In this document: positions 17,215 to 26,037 of the stretch, one piece after another
How positions within the stretch are numbered: position 1 is the stretch's first letter
Layout of the letters: every line of letters starts with the position of its first letter
Source of the DNA: Bacteroidota bacterium
Lineage (GTDB): Bacteria > Bacteroidota > Bacteroidia > Bacteroidales > Paludibacteraceae
Direction of reading: 5' to 3'
NCBI GenBank assembly: GCA_017860345.1
Contig: JAFNAV010000060.1
Location: forward strand, 1-36,356
Length of the DNA: 36,356 nucleotides
The notes under the pieces: model-generated
Told to the model about the DNA's origin: nothing
The model's input: only the letters and a program-made list of their open reading frames with translations
The model's database searches: none
Made by a program: the position numbers and the translations under genes

Positions 17215-19008
17215 CTACATTCTCTCAGGTACTTCAATTCCCAAAAGTTGCATACCGGATTTTACAACCTTAGCTACCGAGTCGGACAGAACAAGCCGGA
17301 ATTGTTTCAAACCTTCATTTTCTTCTTTCAGGATAGAAAAATCATGATAAAACTGGTTGTATTCCTTTACAAGTTCATATTCGTAGTTAGCAATAAGAGC
17401 AGGACTGAACTCCTCGCCTGCCTGCTTTACCACCGTTGGGAACTCCGATAGTAACTGTATCAGATAACTTTCTTTTTCCGATATTTCAAGTTGCATATCA
17501 ACTATTGTTCCAAAATTCACGCCCTGTTCGGTAGCCTTACGCAACACCGATTTAATACGGGCATGCGTATACTGAATAAATGGACCTGTATTTCCATTAA
17601 AATCAATTGATTCCTTCGGATTGAAGGTCATGTTTTTTCGTGGATCAACCTTCAGAATAAAGTACTTAAGCGCACCAAGCCCCACCATGCGGGCAATTGT
17701 ATTTTTCTCCTCTTCGGTACAATTATCCAATTTACCCAGTTCCTGCGATGTTTCGCGTGCCGTGTTTATCATTTCCTCCATCAGGTCGTCGGCATCTACT
17801 ACAGTTCCTTCGCGGCTTTTCATCTTTCCTTCGGGCAGTTCCACCATACCGTACGAAAAATGCACCAGACTTTTGCCCCATGCAAATCCAAGTTTATCAA
17901 GCAGAATAGACAACACCTGAAAATGGTAATTTTGCTCGTTACCAACCACGTATACCATTTTTTGGATATCAAAATCGTTGTAACGCAGTTTGGCAGTACC
18001 AATATCCTGAGTCATATAAACCGATGTACCATCGGCTCGGAGCAAGAGTTTCTCATCAAGCCCGTCGGCAGTAAGGTCGGCCCACACCGAACTATCATCT
18101 CTGCGATAGAAAACCTGCTCATCCACACCACGTTCCACTTCAGCCTTGCCGGTGAGGTAAGTCTCCGATTCATAATAAATCTTATCAAAACTTACCCCCA
18201 TTTGCTGATAAGTTTCGTCAAATCCGGCATACACCCATCCGTTCATCATTTCCCAGAGTTGGCGTACTTCCTTATCGTTATTCTCCCAGGCTAACAGCAT
18301 TTTTTGAGCATCGAGTATAAGCGGCGCATTCTTTTTGGCCTCTTCTTCGCTCATGCCGGTAGCCATCAGTTCTTTAATCTCAGCTTTATACGCTTTATCA
18401 AAAATCACATAATACTTTCCCACCAGATGGTCGCCTTTCAGGCCGGAGCTCTGAGGCGTTTCGCCATTCCCAAAAAGTTTCCAGGCCAGCATCGATTTAC
18501 AAATATGTATACCGCGGTCGTTCACAATATTCGTTTTCACCACATTCCATCCATTGGCCTTTTGTATTTCCGAAATACTATGTCCCAACAAGTTATTGCG
18601 GATATGCCCCAGGTGAAGCGGTTTATTGGTATTGGGCGAAGAATATTCAATCATCATCACACCCGCAGCCTCATCGGGCAGCACGGTACCATACAAAGCA
18701 TCGCTATGAATGGCATTGAGCGTTTCAATCCAGTGGCTTTTATTTATACTAACATTCAAAAAACCCTTAATTACATTAAAGGCCGATACCACAGGATAGT
18801 GCGCCAAAAGGAACTCTCCAATTTCCTGTCCCACTACTTCGGGCGATTTACGTGCCATCTTTACAAACGGAAAAACAACTATTGTAACATCACCTTCAAA
18901 CTCCTTTTTGGTTTTCTGTATCTGTATTTGCGATATCTCGGTATCGGCATTATAAAGCGTTTTTACCGATTGAGTCACCGCCGACTGAATTATTTCTTCT
19001 AAATTCAT
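17215..19008 (-). CDS. argS: Arginyl-tRNA synthetase
   Basis: A 597-residue class I synthetase that charges tRNA-Arg. It has the N-terminal Add1 domain (1-~110), a HIGH motif HLGHIRN (132-138) preceded by EYSSPNTNKPL, and a KMSKS-position GKMKSREG. The C-terminal anticodon-binding helical domain includes the DALR-like FIQYTHARIKSVLRKA and ends PERM. Length is normal for the family. The start ATG at 19008 follows a good promoter by about 28 bases. Confidence 0.96.
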   Translation of the reverse strand: MNLEEIIQSAVTQSVKTLYNADTEISQIQIQKTKKEFEGDVTIVVFPFVKMARKSPEVVGQEIGEFLLAHYPVVSAFNVIKGFLNVSINKSHWIETLNAIHSDALYGTVLPDEAAGVMMIEYSSPNTNKPLHLGHIRNNLLGHSISEIQKANGWNVVKTNIVNDRGIHICKSMLAWKLFGNGETPQSSGLKGDHLVGKYYVIFDKAYKAEIKELMATGMSEEEAKKNAPLILDAQKMLLAWENNDKEVRQLWEMMNGWVYAGFDETYQQMGVSFDKIYYESETYLTGKAEVERGVDEQVFYRRDDSSVWADLTADGLDEKLLLRADGTSVYMTQDIGTAKLRYNDFDIQKMVYVVGNEQNYHFQVLSILLDKLGFAWGKSLVHFSYGMVELPEGKMKSREGTVVDADDLMEEMINTARETSQELGKLDNCTEEEKNTIARMVGLGALKYFILKVDPRKNMTFNPKESIDFNGNTGPFIQYTHARIKSVLRKATEQGVNFGTIVDMQLEISEKESYLIQLLSEFPTVVKQAGEEFSPALIANYEYELVKEYNQFYHDFSILKEENEGLKQFRLVLSDSVAKVVKSGMQLLGIEVPERM

Positions 19009-19042
19009 TGTTATGCTGCTAATTTATCTTTTATTCGGGATG

Positions 19043-19050
19043 CAAAGATA
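19043..19050 (-). promoter_or_regulatory. -7 promoter element of argS
   Basis: Minus strand TATCTTTG (TAnnTTTG). No matching TTTG at the -33 distance. Predicted start near 19036. Confidence 0.55.
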
Positions 19051-19141
19051 CAAAAATTAGTCATAACTATAAGGCCTTTAGATTTTTGATATTATTTTTA
19101 TTGTAGCCATAATGTTTTCTCAAATCATTATTTGCTAAAAA

Positions 19142-19179
19142 AAAGTGCCTGTAAATCTGCGACGATTTACAGGCACTTT
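19142..19179 (-). terminator. Terminator of the outer-membrane barrel gene
   Basis: AAAGTGCCTGTAAATC (19142-19157) pairs perfectly with 19164-19179 (16 bp, 6-base loop). On the minus strand it is followed by a run of T residues (complement of CTAAAAAAA), placing it 38 bases past the stop codon at 19217. Confidence 0.88.
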
Positions 19180-19216
19180 CCGGTGTGGAATCAATTATTT
19201 AATCTGAGAAATTCGT

Positions 19217-19867
19217 TTAGAATAATTTCCAGCCAAGTGAAATCACAAAGTTGGAATTGAGGTCGGGCTTGGTTTGCCAGGTGGCCTGATAAATATCGTT
19301 AATAAGATTAAATCTTACATCCAAAGCAAACATAAGCACATCGATACCTGCACCTGCTTCCAGACCGATATTGGCATTTTTAAACTCTCCTTTCAGGGCT
19401 TCCCTGTCTACTTCGCCGGCAGTTAAATTACCATACGATATTTGCGAACCGGCATTAAGCCTGATTTTAGGACCAGCAAAAGCCCGCAGGTTCATAACTT
19501 TCAGATCCAAAAGCTTATAACCCAACAGCAAAGGAATATCCACTGTGCTAAAGGTAACATACTTGTTGACATTTAAGTTTTCAGCTCCATCCAATATGGA
19601 GAACTGATAATCTTTTTTCTGCATATTGTACAACAGCTCGGGCTGGATATACAAATTCTTAATGAATACACGGCTAAAGATACCGGCGTGAAACCCGTTG
19701 GCAAGCTCAGAGTTTACGTTTTCTAAATTATAACCACCATTACTTACCGATGATATATTATCAAACGTTAAGGACGAATTATATCCGGCCTTGATACCAA
19801 AATTAAACTGAGCATTAGCAAAAGAGACAGACAGCAGAAGGACTGCCAGAAAAATTAGTTTTTTCAT
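19217..19867 (-). CDS. Small outer-membrane beta-barrel protein (PorT-like family)
   Basis: A 216-residue product with a signal peptide (MKKLIFLAVLLLSVSFANAQ) and a predicted 8-strand barrel: NFGIKAGYNSS, HAGIFSRVFIKNLYIQPELLYN, VDIPLLLGYKLL, AFAGPKIRLNAGS, NIGLEAGAGIDVLMFALDVRFN, and a C-terminal strand ending in GWKLF with terminal Phe. This pattern matches the outer-membrane protein beta-barrel domain common in Bacteroidetes. Function is unknown; it may be structural or a small porin. ATG 19867 is chosen because the signal peptide begins there; an upstream TTG would add MFIV. Confidence 0.82.
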   Translation of the reverse strand: MKKLIFLAVLLLSVSFANAQFNFGIKAGYNSSLTFDNISSVSNGGYNLENVNSELANGFHAGIFSRVFIKNLYIQPELLYNMQKKDYQFSILDGAENLNVNKYVTFSTVDIPLLLGYKLLDLKVMNLRAFAGPKIRLNAGSQISYGNLTAGEVDREALKGEFKNANIGLEAGAGIDVLMFALDVRFNLINDIYQATWQTKPDLNSNFVISLGWKLF

Positions 19868-19919
19868 AACAATAAACAAAAATTTAAATTATTATACAGA
19901 TATTAAGTAAATATGGCGT

Positions 19920-19927
19920 CAAATATA
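19920..19927 (-). promoter_or_regulatory. -7 promoter element of the barrel gene
   Basis: Minus strand TATATTTG fits TAnnTTTG; predicted start near 19913, a ~46-base leader. A recognisable -33 box is lacking. Confidence 0.45.
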
Positions 19928-20068
19928 CTAATTATTTATATTGAACCAGCCAATTCTATTGAATTATTTCGATTTATACATTCTTTTGTAAAACAAATAA
20001 CGCGCCAAATAATTTGAAATGGCAACCGTAAGGGCAATAGCCATCGGGAAAATTATAAATTATTTCTT

Positions 20069-20076
20069 TACCTTTG
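20069..20076 (+). promoter_or_regulatory. -7 promoter element of the pectinesterase gene
   Basis: TACCTTTG fits TAnnTTTG; predicted start near 20083. No -33 box is seen. The leader to ATG 20187 is about 104 bases and contains the hairpin at 20120-20150. Confidence 0.5.
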
Positions 20077-20119
20077 CTATATTATTTATCCTATTCAGCA
20101 GATATTAATTTATAATGAA

Positions 20120-20150
20120 ACTCGCATCCCGAAAACTCACTGATGCGGGT
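20120..20150 (+). promoter_or_regulatory. Leader hairpin before the pectinesterase start
   Basis: ACTCGCATC (20120-20128) pairs with GATGCGGGT (20142-20150), nine pairs with one wobble, around a 13-base loop. It lies inside the predicted 5' leader, over a short upstream ATG at 20115. Function unknown. Confidence 0.35.
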
Positions 20151-20186
20151 TCCATGCGACAACTAATTAAAAATAAAAAAGAACGA

Positions 20187-21152
20187 ATGAAAAAACTATT
20201 GCTCCCCTTGTGGTTGGTTTTACTTAGTGTTACAGCTAATGCCCGGCAATACGACTTTATTGTAGCAGCCGATGGAACAGGAAATTTCACTACCATACAA
20301 GCTGCTATCGATGCCAGTAAAGCTTTCCCGGATGCACCGGTTAGCATTTATATCAAAAACGGCACCTATCATGAAAAGGTAAAAGTGCCGGCATGCAATA
20401 CTCACTTAAGGCTGATAGGCGAAAGCGCCGAAAAAACCATTCTTACATACGGCGACCATTTCAACAGCATCAGCCGGGGGCGCAACAGCACCTTTTATAC
20501 CTATACACTGATGGTAGAAGCCGACGATTTCAGAGCCGAAAACCTGACCATTGAAAACTCAGCAGGTCCTGTGGGTCAGGCAGTAGCACTCCATGTAGAA
20601 GGCGACCGTTGCGCTTTCGTTAACTGCCGGCTGCTGGGCAATCAGGACACGCTTTATCTGTCGGGCGAGACAAGCCGCAATTACTTTGCTGCCTGCTATA
20701 TTGAAGGAACTACCGATTTTATTTTCGGTTCGGCTACGGCTTTTTTCGAAAACTGCACCTTACACAGCAAAACCAGTTCATATATTACCGCAGCCAGCAC
20801 GCCTCAGGGCAGGAAATATGGCTTTGTATTCAGCCATTGTACGCTTACGTCAGCTCCGGGTGTCGACAAAGCGCTACTGGGCAGGCCATGGCGCGACTAT
20901 GCCCGTGTTGTGTTTATACAGTGCCATATCGGGAAACATATAGCACCGGCCGGATGGGCCAACTGGGACAAAACATCGCGCGACAAGACAGCCTATTTCG
21001 CTGAATATCTGTGTACAGGCGAAGGCGCCTCTGTTGGCGGTAGGGTGGCATGGAGTCATCAGCTCAGCGCACGCCAGGCCAAAGCCTACAGCAAAGAAAA
21101 AGTACTTGCTCCGATTATATCGCCAGCCCACCCTACCGACTGGATTAAATAA
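20187..21152 (+). CDS. Pectinesterase (pectin methylesterase, CE8 family)
   Basis: A 321-residue exported enzyme that removes methyl esters from homogalacturonan. Signal peptide MKKLLLPLWLVLLSVTANA, then the family start YDFIVAADGTGNFTTIQAAI and a right-handed beta-helix. Active-site residues are all present: Q153 and D154 in NQDTLY, D177 in GTTDFIFG, and R233 in LGRPWRDY. Start: ATG 20187 fits the signal peptide; ATG 20115, in frame, would put 24 polar residues before it. It has its own promoter and terminator and no adjacent SusC/SusD or pectate lyase gene, so it is a lone CAZyme here. It probably acts in the periplasm or outside the cell. Confidence 0.92.
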   Translation: MKKLLLPLWLVLLSVTANARQYDFIVAADGTGNFTTIQAAIDASKAFPDAPVSIYIKNGTYHEKVKVPACNTHLRLIGESAEKTILTYGDHFNSISRGRNSTFYTYTLMVEADDFRAENLTIENSAGPVGQAVALHVEGDRCAFVNCRLLGNQDTLYLSGETSRNYFAACYIEGTTDFIFGSATAFFENCTLHSKTSSYITAASTPQGRKYGFVFSHCTLTSAPGVDKALLGRPWRDYARVVFIQCHIGKHIAPAGWANWDKTSRDKTAYFAEYLCTGEGASVGGRVAWSHQLSARQAKAYSKEKVLAPIISPAHPTDWIK

Positions 21153-21165
21153 ATCGATATTATAA

Positions 21166-21221
21166 AAGGCTGTACAAGAGAGACAATGTCATTCAGAACA
21201 TCACACTCTCTTTACAGCCTT
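21166..21221 (+). terminator. Terminator after the pectinesterase gene
   Basis: AAGGCTGTA (21166-21174) plus AAGAGAG (21176-21182) pair with CTCTCTT (21206-21212) and TACAGCCTT (21213-21221), 16 pairs with one bulged C and a 23-base loop, followed by ATTTTT. The pectinesterase stop is 14 bases upstream. Confidence 0.75.
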
Positions 21222-21267
21222 ATTTTTCGGGAAAATCCACTTTAAAACTTTCCTTTTTCCATTATTT

Positions 21268-21690
21268 CTAAAAGTTTATATATGCTTTTGCTTTCAAGTT
21301 ATTGGCCATCGTCCAGAAATGAGCCTTACCATGCGCAATACGAAACAGAAACAAATCCGGGCTTTCGGCTGTAAGGCCTAAAGTTTTCAGAAATGGCCTA
21401 TCTTCTACAACCTTATTTTTAAAAACCTGATCGTCAAGAATTTCAGCTTCACCCTGAACCCTGAGCATAGTCCCTGTTATACCTTCGTGATGATAAAAAC
21501 AAAGCTCTGTTTTTGGATTAACAGCCAACTGGCCCGGAAGTTCCTTGATGGAACCCGATTGAAAATAAAAGCCTGTTTTATCTGCAAACCACATACCCAG
21601 AATTCTCACATAAGGCTGATTATCAACAGCTGTCGCTACGTGACAAACAGGATTCTCGTTAGCAAAACGAATACAATCATCGATGTTCAT
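21268..21690 (-). CDS. Pyridoxamine 5'-phosphate oxidase-like flavin split-barrel protein
   Basis: The 140-residue protein matches the small PNPOx-like FMN-binding split-barrel family: HVATAVDNQPYVRILGMWF (17-35), FYFQSGSIKELPGQL (41-55), and TELCFYHHEG, with an end KAHFWTMANNLKAKAYINF typical of the family. Members bind FMN, F420 or heme and reduce varied substrates, so the substrate cannot be named. Its start overlaps the end of the upstream small gene by 14 bases, so translation is probably coupled. Confidence 0.82.
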   Translation of the reverse strand: MNIDDCIRFANENPVCHVATAVDNQPYVRILGMWFADKTGFYFQSGSIKELPGQLAVNPKTELCFYHHEGITGTMLRVQGEAEILDDQVFKNKVVEDRPFLKTLGLTAESPDLFLFRIAHGKAHFWTMANNLKAKAYINF

Positions 21691-21889
21691 ATTTTTTTTG
21701 TTTTTTAATTGGTTTGTAATTACACGTATTATTATCTGAGCTGTAAGTTATTTTGTATTCGTTAAGCAAACTGGCTATAATTCGCCGGGTGGCATCTTCT
21801 TCAAGTCCCAACATTTCGCCCAACATTATTTCGTCGACAGCACCTTTTGACATTTGAAGTGCCTGTAAATAAATATTGATATTATTCAT
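21677..21889 (-). CDS. Small HTH-like protein overlapping the flavin-protein gene
   Basis: A 70-residue product (start ATG 21889, MNNINIYLQALQMSKGAV). The sequence MLGEMLGLEEDATRRIIASLLNEYKITY looks like the helix-turn-helix half of a winged-helix fold, followed by a basic tail ending KKQKKYEHR. It may bind DNA or the neighbouring flavoprotein. The 14-base overlap with the next gene indicates a two-gene operon and supports it being real. I do not recognise a named family. A longer frame begins at 21922 but the extra residues look non-coding. Confidence 0.6.
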   Translation of the reverse strand: MNNINIYLQALQMSKGAVDEIMLGEMLGLEEDATRRIIASLLNEYKITYSSDNNTCNYKPIKKQKKYEHR

Positions 21890-22459
21890 AAGTTTATCTA
21901 TTAAAAAAATAGCAATTGACATAGGATACCAATTTGCATTTTTATCTTATAAAGAAATATTATAATAAACGATATAACCGACTTATCAGACAAGCCGGCG
22001 TATCCTCCGAAGTGCTATTACTTATGTAATGAAGTGGAGGAGTATGGAAGACAATATATTAATAGACCTTTAGAATAATGCAAAAATAATATTTTTTCGC
22101 ACTTTAACCTTAATCACGGTAAAATATTTTTTAATTTTCGATATTCATTCACTTGATTGTCAAATAAACTTCAATATGATGGATTAAGAGCTATATTTTT
22201 CACTTCTTCCTGAATGACAGTCCGGAACCTGGGATTGACGGGGTTGGGGCGGAGAAAAAAGAAGTTTCATTACTGACTTTTCGGCTTTTTAATGCTTTCA
22301 TTTATTTTCATCCTCTGTTTTTTTATACCTTTGCTAACGCAAATCCGGCAACTGCGGGCATCAGCCCCGAATGTTGGAAAATTGATTGTTTCGTTGAACC
22401 AAACAACCACCGTATACGTTTAAAAAAAGTGCTTATAAACGTCTCTGCATAAATTACTG
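21890..22459. other. Divergent intergenic region before the ABC transporter operon
   Basis: No gene seen. It contains a broken stem (TCCTCC 22003-22008 with 22036-22041; ATTAC 22017-22021 with 22026-22030), a possible minus-strand -7 element TATTTTTG (22088-22081) for the small HTH-like gene, and a plus-strand -7 element at 22326-22333. A G-rich patch lies at 22229-22253. Confidence 0.45.
22326..22333 (+). promoter_or_regulatory. -7 promoter element of the ABC transporter operon
   Basis: TACCTTTG fits TAnnTTTG, with predicted start near 22340 and a ~120-base leader. The leader can form a short GGGC/GCCC hairpin near 22356-22368. No clear -33 box. Confidence 0.5.
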
Positions 22460-24220
22460 ATGAATAAAAAAGAAGACTCGCTACCGTCGGACAAACGCCC
22501 TAAGAAACCCAATATTTTTTCGGTGCTTAGTCCGTACAAACCTATGATTTTTCTACTGATTCTGTTTGCATTACTCAGCAATGGAGTCAACTTGATTATT
22601 CCCCAAATTATATCGCATGCTATCGACGACTTTTCTCTGGGTGAGTTCTCGTACCGGAAACTAATTATTGAGTTTCTCGCAGCATCTATCGTTATTTTTC
22701 TTTTTACCATTCTGCAAAGCATTATTCAAACGTATACTTCGGAGAAGGTTGCACGCGATTTACGAACACAATTATCGGCTAAAATATCGCGACAGAGTTT
22801 TTCGTTTATCCAACAGGCCAACCCCAACAAGCTGCTTACCAACCTCACTTCGGATATCGATTCCATCAAAATGTTTGTATCCATGGGGGTGGTATCGCTG
22901 GCATCGTCAGTTTTTGTGGTGATTGCGGCCAGTATACTGCTAATTACTATCGACTGGAAACTGGCACTCACCATTTTAACCATCATCCCGATTATCAGCG
23001 GAGCCTTTGCCATTGTGTTCAGAAAACTGCAACCACTCTTCAAACGCAGCCGCGAGGTAATTGACCGCCTCAATAAAGTAATCAATGAGAGTATTCTGGG
23101 TGCAGCCCTTATACGTGTGCTGAATGCCCATACCATGGAATACAACAAATTTTTAGACGTAAACACCGAAGCCCGGAATCTTGGTATTTCTATCCTGCGC
23201 TTCTTTGCTACACTAATCCCCATTGTGGTGTTTGTGGGTAATATGGCATCGCTTATTATTCTGGCCTTAGGGGGACATTATGTAATACAGGGACGTATGT
23301 CGTTGGGCGACTTTGCGGCATTCAGCTCGTACCTTACCCTGCTCATATTTCCTATTATGGTTATTGGCTTTATCAGCAATTTTATAGCGCAAGCCTCGGT
23401 AGCTTACGGACGCATCAGCGAAGTGATGAACGCACCCGAAACAGCCGACACAGGAACCATAGATAACGAGCTGAAAGGGAATATGGAATTTAAAAACGTA
23501 AATGTGCAGTTTGGCAATAAACCGGTACTGAAAAATATATCGTTGCAAATTCAGGCACATACGCTTACGGCCATAATAGGCCCCACTGCAGCCGGTAAAA
23601 CGCAACTGCTTTACCTGCTGACCGGTTTGCTGAAACCAACCACGGGCGACATTTTTTTCGACGACACAGAACTGAGCCTTTTCAACAAAGAAAGGTTTCA
23701 GCACCAGATTGGTTTTGTGTTTCAGGACAGTGTTATTTTCAACCTGAGTTTGAGAGAAAACATTGCTTTCAATGAAACCGTAACTGATGAGCTGATGAAC
23801 AAAGCGATAGAAACTGCCGAATTGCAGGATTTTATCGGTTCGCTCCCCGACGGACTCGAAACGATTGTAAGCGAGCGGGGCAACAGCCTCTCGGGCGGAC
23901 AAAAACAGCGCATTATGCTGGCGCGTGCCCTGGCGCTGAATCCGAAAATTCTGCTGCTCGATGACTTCACAGCCCGAGTAGACAACCAGACAGAAAAAAA
24001 GATACTGGAAAACATACGACAGAATTATCCCGATTTAACTTTACTCTCGGTTACCCAAAAGATAGCGTCGGTGCAGCATTACAATCAGATTGTAGTGATG
24101 GAAGAAGGCGAAATACTGGCCGTGGGAACACATGAATATCTGCTCGAAAACAGCACGGAATACGTGCAGATATTTAATTCGCAAAGAAGTACCAACGAGA
24201 TTGAAACCACCGAAGACTAA
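22460..24220 (+). CDS. ABC exporter half-transporter, degenerate-site subunit (TM287-like)
   Basis: A 586-residue fusion of a six-helix membrane domain (~25-320) and an ATPase domain (~335-575). Walker A is GPTAAGKT (374-381) and the signature is a canonical LSGGQ (477-481). The Walker B segment reads ILLLDDF (497-503), so the catalytic Glu is Asp (D502), and the H-loop reads SVTQKI, with Gln (Q533) in place of the switch His. The same substitutions mark TM287 and similar subunits of heterodimeric exporters, where one ATP site binds but barely hydrolyses. It pairs with the next gene, 5 bases downstream. Such pumps export drugs, lipids or peptides; the cargo here is unknown. Confidence 0.9.
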   Translation: MNKKEDSLPSDKRPKKPNIFSVLSPYKPMIFLLILFALLSNGVNLIIPQIISHAIDDFSLGEFSYRKLIIEFLAASIVIFLFTILQSIIQTYTSEKVARDLRTQLSAKISRQSFSFIQQANPNKLLTNLTSDIDSIKMFVSMGVVSLASSVFVVIAASILLITIDWKLALTILTIIPIISGAFAIVFRKLQPLFKRSREVIDRLNKVINESILGAALIRVLNAHTMEYNKFLDVNTEARNLGISILRFFATLIPIVVFVGNMASLIILALGGHYVIQGRMSLGDFAAFSSYLTLLIFPIMVIGFISNFIAQASVAYGRISEVMNAPETADTGTIDNELKGNMEFKNVNVQFGNKPVLKNISLQIQAHTLTAIIGPTAAGKTQLLYLLTGLLKPTTGDIFFDDTELSLFNKERFQHQIGFVFQDSVIFNLSLRENIAFNETVTDELMNKAIETAELQDFIGSLPDGLETIVSERGNSLSGGQKQRIMLARALALNPKILLLDDFTARVDNQTEKKILENIRQNYPDLTLLSVTQKIASVQHYNQIVVMEEGEILAVGTHEYLLENSTEYVQIFNSQRSTNEIETTED

Positions 24221-24225
24221 ACATC

Positions 24226-25995
24226 ATGGCAAATTATAATCTCAACATACAAAAAGGTCAGGCTGCTCCTGCAAAATCAAGCGTTTTCAATACCATTAAG
24301 CGCCTGCTTACGCTTATGGGCGAAGAACGGAAAAATCTTTTTGTGGCGCTGATATTTATTTTTATCAATTCAGGACTGAACCTGCTGGCTCCCTACCTGC
24401 TGGGGCAAGCAGTTGATAAATATGTGGTAACGCATCAGTATCAGGGTGTAATACAATATTCACTTATTCTGCTGGGTATTTTCGTTGCGGCTCTTTTCAG
24501 CGGCTACACACAGTCGCAAATGATGGGTAGGGTGGGTCAGCGCATGCTGTTCAACCTCCGCAATACGGTTTTCAGCAAACTACAGGATTTACCTATCGAC
24601 TTTTTCAATCAGAATAAAGCGGGCGATTTAATTTCGCGCATCAACAACGATACGGATAAAATCAATCAGTTTTTCTCGCAATCGCTCGTACAGTTTATGA
24701 GCAGTATTTTTGGCATGATTGGCGCTGCCGTTTTTCTTTTATCCATCAATCTGAAACTCGGATTAGCCACCCTGGCTCCGGCCTTGCTTATCTGGGTTTT
24801 CACCAAGGGCTTTTCGCCTTTAGTAAAAAAACTGAATACTGCCAATATGAAAAGTACCGGCGGACTAAGCGCCGAGATCCAGGAGAGTCTGAACAATTTC
24901 AAAGTAATTGTAGCGTTTAACCGCCGCGATTATTTCCGCCGCAAATTTGACGAAGCCAACACAGCCAATTACCGCAGCGCGATACGTGCCGGTATAGCCA
25001 ACAATATTTTTATGCCGGTATACAGTTTGGTGGCCAACATAGGGCAACTCGTAGTACTCGGTTTCGGAATTTATCTGATAGCAGCCGGTGAGTTTTCTAT
25101 CGGTCTGCTCATTAGTTTTATTGCTTACGTAACTCAGTTTTATAACCCGCTCAGGCAGATAGCTGCACTGTGGGCCAATTTTCAGGTGGCGCTGGCCGGC
25201 TGGGACAGGATTTCGCAAATACTGGTACTCGAAAACAACCTGCAACAGCAAGCTGCCACGCAAACCGAAAAAAAATCGGCCCTGATTTCGTTCATAGATG
25301 TAACTTTTGCCTATGTGCCGGGCAAAAATATTCTAAACAAAGTAAGTTTTGACCTTGAACGTGGTAAAACCTACGCCTTTGTAGGGCCTACGGGTGGAGG
25401 AAAAACCACCACAGCATCGCTCATTGCCCGACTGTACGACCCCACTTCCGGAACAGTATTGCTCAATGGTGCCGACATACGCACAATCAGCGACAGCCAG
25501 CGCACGGCCAAAATCGGATTCATCCTGCAAGAGCCGGTATTGTTTACCGGTAATTTGCGCGATAATATCCTGTATGGCAACCAGTGTTTTAGCAACCTGA
25601 ATGATGAAGAGTTGATGCGCGAACTGAACGAAGTGGGACTCGACGGACTTATAGAGCGTTTCGAAAATGGATTTGACACACCCATCAATGCATCAGGCGA
25701 TAACATCAGCCTCGGCCAACGGCAGATTATTGCTTTTATACGCGCCGTAATCCGCCGCCCCGATCTACTGATTCTGGACGAAGCTACTGCCAATATCGAT
25801 ACCGTTACCGAGCAGCTACTCGACGATATTCTGCGTAAACTTCCGCGCAGCACTACCCGCATTATCATTGCTCACCGACTAAATACCATTGAAAACGCCG
25901 ACGAGATTTTCTTTGTCAACTCAGGCACCGTTACCCGAGCCGGCTCGCTTAGCGACGCTGTAAGCCTGCTGCTCAACGACAAAAGAGAAAGCTAA
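24226..25995 (+). CDS. ABC exporter half-transporter, catalytic-site subunit (TM288-like)
   Basis: A 589-residue half-transporter with a six-helix membrane domain (~35-330) and an ATPase domain (~350-580). Walker A is GPTGGGKT (387-394), Walker B LLILDEA with catalytic E519, and the H-loop IIIAHRL has the His (H550). The signature is ISLGQ (494-498) instead of LSGGQ. Together with its partner this gives one full ATP site (its own Walker motifs plus the partner's LSGGQ) and one degenerate site, the known arrangement of TM287/288 and BmrCD. Overlap-level spacing with the first subunit supports one operon and one heterodimer. Confidence 0.92.
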   Translation: MANYNLNIQKGQAAPAKSSVFNTIKRLLTLMGEERKNLFVALIFIFINSGLNLLAPYLLGQAVDKYVVTHQYQGVIQYSLILLGIFVAALFSGYTQSQMMGRVGQRMLFNLRNTVFSKLQDLPIDFFNQNKAGDLISRINNDTDKINQFFSQSLVQFMSSIFGMIGAAVFLLSINLKLGLATLAPALLIWVFTKGFSPLVKKLNTANMKSTGGLSAEIQESLNNFKVIVAFNRRDYFRRKFDEANTANYRSAIRAGIANNIFMPVYSLVANIGQLVVLGFGIYLIAAGEFSIGLLISFIAYVTQFYNPLRQIAALWANFQVALAGWDRISQILVLENNLQQQAATQTEKKSALISFIDVTFAYVPGKNILNKVSFDLERGKTYAFVGPTGGGKTTTASLIARLYDPTSGTVLLNGADIRTISDSQRTAKIGFILQEPVLFTGNLRDNILYGNQCFSNLNDEELMRELNEVGLDGLIERFENGFDTPINASGDNISLGQRQIIAFIRAVIRRPDLLILDEATANIDTVTEQLLDDILRKLPRSTTRIIIAHRLNTIENADEIFFVNSGTVTRAGSLSDAVSLLLNDKRES

Positions 25996-26011
25996 ACTCA
26001 ATCAGGATTCC

Positions 26012-26037
26012 GCGCTATCAAAGTTGCTTGATAGCGC
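26012..26037. repeat. Hairpin over the aminotransferase stop codon, between convergent genes
   Basis: GCGCTATCAA (26012-26021) pairs perfectly with 26028-26037 around AGTTGC. It covers the aminotransferase stop (26018-26020) and lies 17 bases past the ABC operon stop. No T-run follows on either strand, so it may be a weak shared terminator or 3'-end stabiliser. Confidence 0.45.

Noticed and set aside
18304-19002. A 232-codon plus-strand frame inside argS
   Set aside because: Antisense to the HIGH-motif region; composition is that of a shadow frame.
22460-24220. First ABC subunit as a decaying pseudogene because of Asp and Gln substitutions
   Set aside because: The same substitutions are functional in TM287-type subunits and the complementary defect is in the partner.
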